Below, in pieces: positions 6,664 through 10,891 of a stretch of 10,891 nucleotides of DNA. A program made the translations under genes and the position numbers. A model generated the notes under the pieces. It was given only the letters and a program-made list of their open reading frames with translations, did no database searches and had not been told where the DNA came from. How positions within the stretch are numbered: position 1 is the stretch's first letter; the number at the start of each line of letters is the position of its first letter. Source of the DNA: Paracoccaceae bacterium (GTDB taxonomy: Bacteria > Pseudomonadota > Alphaproteobacteria > Rhodobacterales > Rhodobacteraceae); contig JAKITE010000097.1 in the NCBI GenBank assembly GCA_021648225.1, positions 1-10,891 of the forward strand, in the 5' to 3' direction.

Positions 6664-7632
6664 ATGAAAATGACCTACGCCGCGGCTTTTGCCGCCGGGC
6701 TGGCCGTCGCCACCCCTGCCATGGCCCAGACCACATGGGATATGCCAACGCCTTATGGTGACAGCACGTTCCACACCATCAATATCGCACAATTCGCCGA
6801 TGAGGTGGCAGCGGCCAGCAATGGCGACCTGAGCATCACCGTGCATTCCGCTGGATCGCTGTTTCCCCATGCCGAGATCAAAAACGCCATTCGTTCGCGC
6901 CAAGTGCCGCTGGGCGAGTTTTTCCTGTCGCGGCTTTCCAATGATGACCTTGCTTTTGGTATCGACAGCCAGCCCTTTGTGGCCACGAGCTATGAAGATG
7001 GCGAAAAGCTTTGGGCCGCACAGCGTCCGGTGGTGGAAGCGCTTTTGGCTGAAGAAGGGCTGAAAGTATTGTTTGCCGTGCCATGGCCAGCGCAAGGGCT
7101 TTATACCAACGGCGAGATCAAAACCGTGGAAGATCTTTCCGGTCTGCGCTTTCGCGCCTATAATGCCGCGCTGGAGGAGTTTGCCACCCTTGCCGGTGCT
7201 GCACCTGTTCAGGTAGAAGCTTCTAATATTGCACAGGCATTTGCCACCGGACAAGTAGAGGCAATGATCACTTCGCCATCCACCGGGGCTAATTCAAAGG
7301 CGTGGGATTTTGTCACGCATTATACCCAGATTGATGCTTGGCTGCCCAAAAACATCGTGGTGGTAAACCAGCGCGCCTTTGACGGGCTTTCAGCTGAAAC
7401 CCAAGCGGCAGTAATGGACGCAGCGGCTGCCGCTGAAATGCGCGGCTGGGAAATGTCTAAAGCCGAAGCGGCAACCAAAACCCAGATCATGGCGGATAAC
7501 GGTATGATTGTCGTATCGCCTTCGCCAGAGCTGGTGGCAGGCTTGCAAGCCATTGGGGCAGAGATGCTGGAAAACTGGAAAGCCAATGCGTCTGACGATG
7601 CACTGTCGATCCTGAATGCCTATAATAACTAG
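6664..7632 (+). CDS. DctP-family TRAP transporter periplasmic substrate-binding protein
   Basis: This is the 322-residue secreted receptor of the second TRAP system. The ATG at 6664 is preferred over an upstream in-frame ATG (6577) because it follows GGGAG (6651-6655) at eight bases and begins a standard signal peptide (MKMTYAAAFAAGLAVATPAMA, cleavage after residue 21); a second ATG two codons on is less well spaced. Family features: TTWDMPTPYGDSTFHTINIAQFADEV after cleavage; PWPAQGLYT (130-138); DLSGLRFRAYNA (157-168), whose second Arg is expected to hold the ligand carboxylate; GAAPVQVE (178-185); and QAFATGQVEAMITS (191-204). It is divergent from pxpBCA, which suggests 5-oxoproline or a related acid as ligand; other DctP proteins (Bordetella DctP6 and DctP7) are known to bind pyroglutamate. 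The ligand here is inferred from context, not from residues. Confidence 0.92.
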   Translation: MKMTYAAAFAAGLAVATPAMAQTTWDMPTPYGDSTFHTINIAQFADEVAAASNGDLSITVHSAGSLFPHAEIKNAIRSRQVPLGEFFLSRLSNDDLAFGIDSQPFVATSYEDGEKLWAAQRPVVEALLAEEGLKVLFAVPWPAQGLYTNGEIKTVEDLSGLRFRAYNAALEEFATLAGAAPVQVEASNIAQAFATGQVEAMITSPSTGANSKAWDFVTHYTQIDAWLPKNIVVVNQRAFDGLSAETQAAVMDAAAAAEMRGWEMSKAEAATKTQIMADNGMIVVSPSPELVAGLQAIGAEMLENWKANASDDALSILNAYNN

Positions 7633-7640
7633 GTTCATGG

Positions 7641-7671
7641 CCTGCGCCGCCTCGGGTGGCGCGGGTTTTTT
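7641..7671 (+). terminator. Intrinsic terminator between DctP and DctQ genes
   Basis: CCTGCGCCGCC (7641-7651), loop TCG, GGTGGCGCGGG (7655-7665) form an 11-bp stem with two G-T wobbles, followed by six T (7666-7671). It lies nine bases after the dctP stop and only a few before the dctQ SD. With no separate promoter in the 54-bp gap, read-through must feed dctQM. Confidence 0.8.
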
Positions 7672-7686
7672 ATTGCGAGGCTGAAC

Positions 7687-8211
7687 ATGCGCCGAATACT
7701 CGATACACTCTATAAACTTGCGGGGGCCATTGCGGCCCTTTCCATTCTGGGCATCTGCCTTGTGGTTTCAACGCAGGTGATGCTGAATATTGTGGCGCGG
7801 ATCGGGGGGCCGGGCTGGTCCTATACCCTGCCGTCTTACGCGGATTTTTCGGGGTTCTTTCTGGCGACCGCGTCTTTTATGGCGCTGGCTTATACGCTGC
7901 GGGCGGGCGGGCACATAAGGGTGAACCTGTTGGTGGGGGCCTTGCCCAGGCGCCCGCGCTGGCTTTTTGAGCTGCTGGCGCTGGCAATCGGGGCGATGAT
8001 GGCGGGCTATGCCACCTATTACGCCGCGCTTTTGCTAGAAGAAAGCCATCGCTATGGCGATATGTCTACGGGCATTATTGCCATCCCGCTGTGGATTCCG
8101 CAGATTAGCATGGTGGCAGGGCTGGGGCTGCTGACTGTAGCTTTTGTTGATACGCTGGTGGAGGCGCTGATTGCGCGCGCGCCGGTTTTGATTGATGAGG
8201 GGACGGAATAG
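7687..8211 (+). CDS. TRAP transporter small permease (DctQ family)
   Basis: This is a 174-residue inner-membrane protein with four predicted helices at about 11-35, 50-70, 91-113 and 133-158, as expected for DctQ. It forms the small subunit that assembles with DctM for substrate uptake. The conserved stretch TLRAGGHIRVNLLVGALPRRPR (70-91) matches the DctQ 'L(R/K)-xGGHIRVD-xL' pattern between helices 2 and 3. GAGG (7677-7680) sits six bases before the ATG. The stop is followed two bases later by the dctM start, so the two are co-translated. Confidence 0.93.
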   Translation: MRRILDTLYKLAGAIAALSILGICLVVSTQVMLNIVARIGGPGWSYTLPSYADFSGFFLATASFMALAYTLRAGGHIRVNLLVGALPRRPRWLFELLALAIGAMMAGYATYYAALLLEESHRYGDMSTGIIAIPLWIPQISMVAGLGLLTVAFVDTLVEALIARAPVLIDEGTE

Positions 8212-8213
8212 CC

Positions 8214-9515
8214 ATGTCTGATCCGATGGTATTTGCGATCCTTCTGGGGCTGCTGCTGCTGCTGCTGGCGGCAGGCGTCTGGGTGGCGGTGGCGCTGATT
8301 ATTATGGCTTTTGTGGCCATTGCTGCGTTTTCAAATGCGCCCGAGGGGCTGGTGCTGGCGACCACGCTTTGGGGGCATAGCTATAGCTGGCAACTGGCGG
8401 CGCTGCCGCTGTTTATTTTTATGGGCGAGATTTTGCTGCGATCAAAGCTGTCCGAGGATATGTTTAGCGGCCTTGCGCCGTGGCTGGGGCGGCTGCCGGG
8501 GCGGTTGCTGCATGTAAATATTCTGGGCTGTGCGATTTTTGCCGCCGTTTCTGGCTCGTCAGCCGCAACGGCGGCAACAATAGGCCGGATGTCTGTGCCC
8601 GAGCTGAAGCGGCGCGGCTATCCGGAAAAGCTGATATTGGGCACATTGGCGGGGTCGGCGACGCTGGGCCTGCTCATTCCGCCTTCGATTATTCTGATCG
8701 TTTACGGGGTGGCGACAGAGCAATCCATCGCGCGGCTGTTTGTGGCGGGGATACTGCCGGGGATTATGCTGGTGCTGTTGTTTGCGGGCTATGTCGCCTT
8801 TGTGGCATGGCGTAATCCGGCGAGCATTCCCGATGATGACATGCGCTATACTTTTATGGAAAAGCTGCGGGCCTCACGGCGGTTGATTCCGGTGCTGCTT
8901 TTGATTGGCGGGGTAATCGGCTCGATTTATACCGGCGTGGCCTCGCCCACGGATGCAGCGGCAATCGGGGTGCTTTTGGCGACCATTCTGGCGGTGCTTT
9001 CGGGGAATTTTGGCACCAAGGCGTTTATGGAGGCGCTGATGTCGGCCACCAGAACCTCGGCGATGATTGCCTTTATTCTGCTGGGGGCGGCGTTTTTGTC
9101 GATCTCGATGGGGTTCACCGGCATTCCGCGCAATCTGGCGGCATGGATCGCCACATTCGAGCTTTCGCCCTATGCTTTGTTGGCGGTGCTAACGGTGTTT
9201 TTTGTAATACTGGGCTGCTTTCTGGACGGAATTTCAGTGGTGGTGCTGACAACCTCGATCATCCTGCCAATGGTAGAAGCGGCAGGGATAGACCCGCTTT
9301 GGTTTGGTATTTATCTGGTGTTGGTGGTGGAAATGAGCCAGATCACCCCGCCGGTGGGCTTTAACCTGTTTGTAATACAGGGGCTGACGGGGGTGAATAT
9401 TTTGCGTGTGGCCATGGCAGCGCTGCCGTTTTTCTTTTTGCTGCTGTTCGGGGCGCTAATTATAACGGTGTTTCCCGAGATCGTGACCTATTTGCCAAAC
9501 GCGATGGGGAATTGA
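8214..9515 (+). CDS. TRAP transporter large permease (DctM family)
   Basis: This is a 433-residue polytopic inner-membrane protein, the usual DctM length, forming the transport channel subunit. Motifs: LPLFIFMGEIL (64-74), AAVSGSSAATAATIGRM (110-126), LIPPSIILIVYG (154-165), YTGVASPTDAAAIG (229-242), LGCFLDGISVVVLT (333-346) and QITPPVGFNLFV (366-377), all in the expected order and spacing. The start is two bases after the dctQ stop; the ribosome-binding bases (GACGGA) lie within the dctQ end. It is the last gene of the dctPQM operon. No good terminator follows at once. Confidence 0.95.
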   Translation: MSDPMVFAILLGLLLLLLAAGVWVAVALIIMAFVAIAAFSNAPEGLVLATTLWGHSYSWQLAALPLFIFMGEILLRSKLSEDMFSGLAPWLGRLPGRLLHVNILGCAIFAAVSGSSAATAATIGRMSVPELKRRGYPEKLILGTLAGSATLGLLIPPSIILIVYGVATEQSIARLFVAGILPGIMLVLLFAGYVAFVAWRNPASIPDDDMRYTFMEKLRASRRLIPVLLLIGGVIGSIYTGVASPTDAAAIGVLLATILAVLSGNFGTKAFMEALMSATRTSAMIAFILLGAAFLSISMGFTGIPRNLAAWIATFELSPYALLAVLTVFFVILGCFLDGISVVVLTTSIILPMVEAAGIDPLWFGIYLVLVVEMSQITPPVGFNLFVIQGLTGVNILRVAMAALPFFFLLLFGALIITVFPEIVTYLPNAMGN

Positions 9516-9532
9516 GGCCCTGACGGGCGGTG

Positions 9533-9579
9533 GCGGCGCGTTAACCATTGTGGGTATGGCAATATCTTGCCCGCGCCGC
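9533..9579 (+). repeat. Nested inverted repeats downstream of dctM
   Basis: Outer arms GCGGCGCG (9533-9540) and CGCGCCGC (9572-9579) match perfectly; within them GGCAA-TATC-TTGCC (9558-9571) makes a second hairpin that abuts the right outer arm. No T-run follows, so this is not a canonical intrinsic terminator. It may be a 3'-end structure of the dctPQM message. Confidence 0.4.
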
Positions 9580-9595
9580 ACTAAACCTTTGGCCT

Positions 9596-9606
9596 ATGTG
9601 GCACAT
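9596..9606. promoter_or_regulatory. Perfect 11-bp palindrome ATGTGGCACAT upstream of the MarR-like gene
   Basis: Arms ATGTG and CACAT flank a central G. It lies about 18 bp upstream of the candidate -35 of the regulator gene. It could be an additional regulatory site or chance. Confidence 0.25.
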
Positions 9607-9623
9607 GTAACAGGCTGTTTAAG

Positions 9624-9652
9624 TTGCTATTTGCCTGCAAAACGCCTACAAA
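9624..9652 (+). promoter_or_regulatory. Candidate sigma-70 promoter of the MarR-like gene
   Basis: TTGCTA (9624-9629) and TACAAA (9647-9652) are exactly 17 bp apart, each matching four of six consensus bases. The predicted start would be near 9659, at the left edge of the ACAAATTGT palindrome, leaving a leader of about 19 bases. Confidence 0.4.
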
Positions 9653-9665
9653 ACGCTAACAAATT
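9633..9665 (+). repeat. Three tandem 11-bp repeats in the MarR-like gene promoter
   Basis: GCCTGCAAAAC (9633-9643), GCCTACAAAAC (9644-9654) and a degenerate GCTAACAAATT (9655-9665) follow one another with no gap. The first two differ at one base. The period is about one helical turn, so a protein could contact the same face three times. The third copy runs into the ACAAATTGT palindrome. Confidence 0.5.
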
Positions 9666-9667
9666 GT
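9659..9667. promoter_or_regulatory. Candidate autoregulatory operator ACAAATTGT
   Basis: A perfect 9-bp palindrome lies between the predicted transcription start and the SD AGGAA (9668-9672) of the regulator. The same core is found in the pxpB-dctP divergent operator (6599-6607, other strand). A repressor bound here would block its own transcription. Confidence 0.4.
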
Positions 9668-9677
9668 AGGAACGGTC

Positions 9678-10196
9678 ATGTCGAATTCAAATAAGCGCCG
9701 CCGCATTGTCTCGTCTCGCCACCTCGCCGAGGGGGATGGTTGGGAGGTGTCGGAATTTGAATACGGGCTTATTCTGGTTCATAATGCGTTTAGCCGCTGG
9801 ATGCAGCGCTGCATGGCGGCGGCGGGCATGCCCGAGCTAAGCGCGCTTGAAATACTGGTTTTGCATAATACCAACCACCGGGATCGGGAAAAACGGCTAT
9901 CCGATATCGTGTTTTTGTTGAATATCGAAGACAGCCATACCATCAATTATGCACTGCGTAAATTACGCAAGCTGGCGCTGGTTTCGTCGGTGAAGCGTGG
10001 TAAGGAAATGTTTTATCAAACATCCGACAGTGGCCGCGCGCTGTGTGGGCAATATCGCAAAATACGCGAGCAATGCCTGCTGGAAGGCATCCCGGGTACC
10101 GGCATCAGTGGCGAGGAATTCAGCAGCCTTGCCACCAGCTTGCGTGCGCTATCGGGGCAATATGACCAAGCCAGCCGCGCGGCATCGTCTTTGTAG
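9678..10196 (+). CDS. MarR-like winged-helix transcriptional regulator (COG5631 type)
   Basis: This is a 172-residue predicted DNA-binding protein. An N-terminal helical part (22-50, FEYGLILVHNAFSRWMQRCM) is followed by the winged-helix core: LSALEILVLHNTNHRDREKRLSDI (54-77), recognition region IEDSHTINYALRKLRKLALVSS (83-104), and the wing VKRGKEMFYQTSDSGRAL (105-122); a C-terminal helix (150-170) probably serves dimerisation. The pattern 'NHR-x-R-x-KRL-xDI' with 'NIED-(S/T)HT-(I/V)NYAL-x-KL' is what I recall for the alphaproteobacterial COG5631 group. AGGAA (9668-9672) lies five bases before the ATG. It follows dctM in the same direction after 162 bp but has its own candidate promoter. The palindrome shared with the pxp/dct control region suggests it regulates both; the effector is unknown. 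Confidence 0.82.
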   Translation: MSNSNKRRRIVSSRHLAEGDGWEVSEFEYGLILVHNAFSRWMQRCMAAAGMPELSALEILVLHNTNHRDREKRLSDIVFLLNIEDSHTINYALRKLRKLALVSSVKRGKEMFYQTSDSGRALCGQYRKIREQCLLEGIPGTGISGEEFSSLATSLRALSGQYDQASRAASSL

Positions 10197-10389
10197 GGCT
10201 TGAGCAGGCGGTGTCACCTTGTCGGAGAAGGCAGGATTGGTACTGTTTGAGTGGGTATACCCTATTTCTGCCGCGGATGGATAATAACGATGGCCGCCTC
10301 TTGCTTATCGGATGAAAAACTCCGGTTGGTGCTTCCAAAGTCGTTTTTTTATGTTAGTATTCCCCATTTCATATCATTAGGAATATTCT
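10197..10389. other. Intergenic region before the aminotransferase gene
   Basis: No gene or clear terminator is seen. It holds a perfect 10-bp palindrome GGGTATACCC (10253-10262). The composition becomes AT-rich toward 10389. Confidence 0.5.
10352..10360 (+). promoter_or_regulatory. Candidate extended -10 promoter element for the aminotransferase gene
   Basis: TGTTAGTAT reads as TG-N-TAGTAT, an extended -10 with four or five of the consensus positions. The base run 17 bp upstream (CTTCCA) is a poor -35. It lies in a T-rich stretch about 30 bases before the ATG. Confidence 0.25.
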
Positions 10390-10891
10390 ATGAATTCATC
10401 GCCTTCAGTCCCGTTTTTTCGCCACGCATTGACGGAGGAAAGCGCGCAGGCTATTTCTGGTGTAATTAACAGCCCGTTTATTACTACGGGACAAGTGGCG
10501 CGTGATGCCCAGACGTTGATCTGTGAGTATCTGGATGTGCCTAATGCCAAGCTGACCAATAGCTGGACAAACGGTGCGGTTGCAACGCTACTCGCTTTGG
10601 GTGTCGGCCCCGGAGACGAGGTGATTGTGCCCGCCATGACATTTGTTGCAACGGCAAATGTAGTTGAGCTGGTGGGAGCAACGCCGGTTTTTGTGGATGT
10701 GGAGCCCGACACACTGTTGATCGATATCGGCGCGGTCAGACAGGCAATAACGCCTCGGACCCGGGCTGTTATTCCGGTTCATCTATATGGCCAAATGGTT
10801 GACATAGAAAAGCTGCGCGCACAGGTGGGCAGTGATATCGCCATTGTCGAGGATGCCGCCCATTGTTTCGAGGGCAGCTTAAATGGTGACC
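10390..10891 (+). CDS. DegT/DnrJ/EryC1/StrS family aminotransferase, N-terminal part (runs off the window)
   Basis: There are 167 codons before the edge; family members have about 370-390. These are PLP enzymes that aminate nucleotide-linked keto sugars for LPS, capsule or glycan building. The start ATG 10390 has AGGA (10379-10382) seven bases upstream. Motifs: PFITTGQVARDAQTLI near 32-47 (the 'TG' entry motif), SWTNGAVATLLALGVGPGDEVIVPAMTF (59-86; the usual SGTaAL reads SWTNGA), GATPVFVDVEPDTLLID (about 97-113), VIPVHLYGQMVDI (126-138) and AIVEDAAHCFEG (152-163), whose Asp pairs with the PLP ring nitrogen. The PLP-binding lysine should lie just past the edge. It is probably unrelated to the TRAP/oxoprolinase genes and may start a surface-sugar operon. 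Confidence 0.9.
   Translation, partial: MNSSPSVPFFRHALTEESAQAISGVINSPFITTGQVARDAQTLICEYLDVPNAKLTNSWTNGAVATLLALGVGPGDEVIVPAMTFVATANVVELVGATPVFVDVEPDTLLIDIGAVRQAITPRTRAVIPVHLYGQMVDIEKLRAQVGSDIAIVEDAAHCFEGSLNGD

Noticed and set aside
6551..6748. N-terminal extension of pxpB with upstream starts up to 6748
   Set aside because: The added residues are unlike the family, cover the divergent promoter and overlap the dctP signal-peptide coding region.
9516..9530. GCCC-TGAC-GGGC hairpin just after the dctM stop as a terminator
   Set aside because: Only four base pairs and no T-run.
9596..9620. Sigma-54 promoter suggested by TGGCAC
   Set aside because: No TTGC element at the required spacing downstream.

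Overview
The window looks like a piece of an alphaproteobacterial chromosome, most likely Rhodobacterales. The grounds are the density of TRAP transporters, a COG5631-type MarR-like regulator of a kind I associate with that group, and the codon use; no rRNA or other marker is present to settle it. Nothing looks like phage, IS element, CRISPR or tRNA.

Layout from left to right. (1) 1-128 is the 3' end of a rightward ABC-transporter ATPase gene (TOBE end). (2) 404-3981 is a complete TAXI-type TRAP system: a periplasmic receptor, an intrinsic terminator, then a large fused DctQ-DctM permease. (3) 6550-4039, leftward, is a tightly overlapped pxpB-pxpC-pxpA operon encoding an ATP-dependent 5-oxoprolinase (pyroglutamate to glutamate), or a close relative with altered signature motifs. 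(4) Divergent from it, 6664-9515 is a classical three-gene TRAP system (DctP receptor, terminator, DctQ, DctM). (5) 9678-10196 is a MarR/winged-helix regulator with its own promoter. (6) 10390 to the window end is the first part of a DegT/DnrJ/EryC1/StrS sugar aminotransferase, probably the start of an unrelated surface-sugar locus.

How the parts may work together: pxpBCA and dctPQM share a 113-bp divergent control region, so the simplest reading is an import-and-hydrolysis module in which the DctPQM TRAP system brings in 5-oxoproline (or a similar lactam/carboxylate) and PxpABC opens it to glutamate. The control region holds a perfect 13-bp palindrome (TGACAATTTGTCA). Its 9-bp core recurs as a perfect palindrome (ACAAATTGT) exactly between the predicted transcription start and the ribosome-binding site of the MarR-like gene. 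This suggests that this regulator represses itself and the divergent pxp/dct operons; it is the most testable new idea here. The neighbouring TAXI system could carry a related substrate such as glutamate, but it is lower in GC and may have a different history.

Both TRAP operons have a strong intrinsic terminator between receptor and permease, a neat way of making more receptor than permease. I did not find a wholly new type of system. The unusual points are the divergent oxoprolinase motifs, the candidate MarR regulon, and the composition break near 4000.
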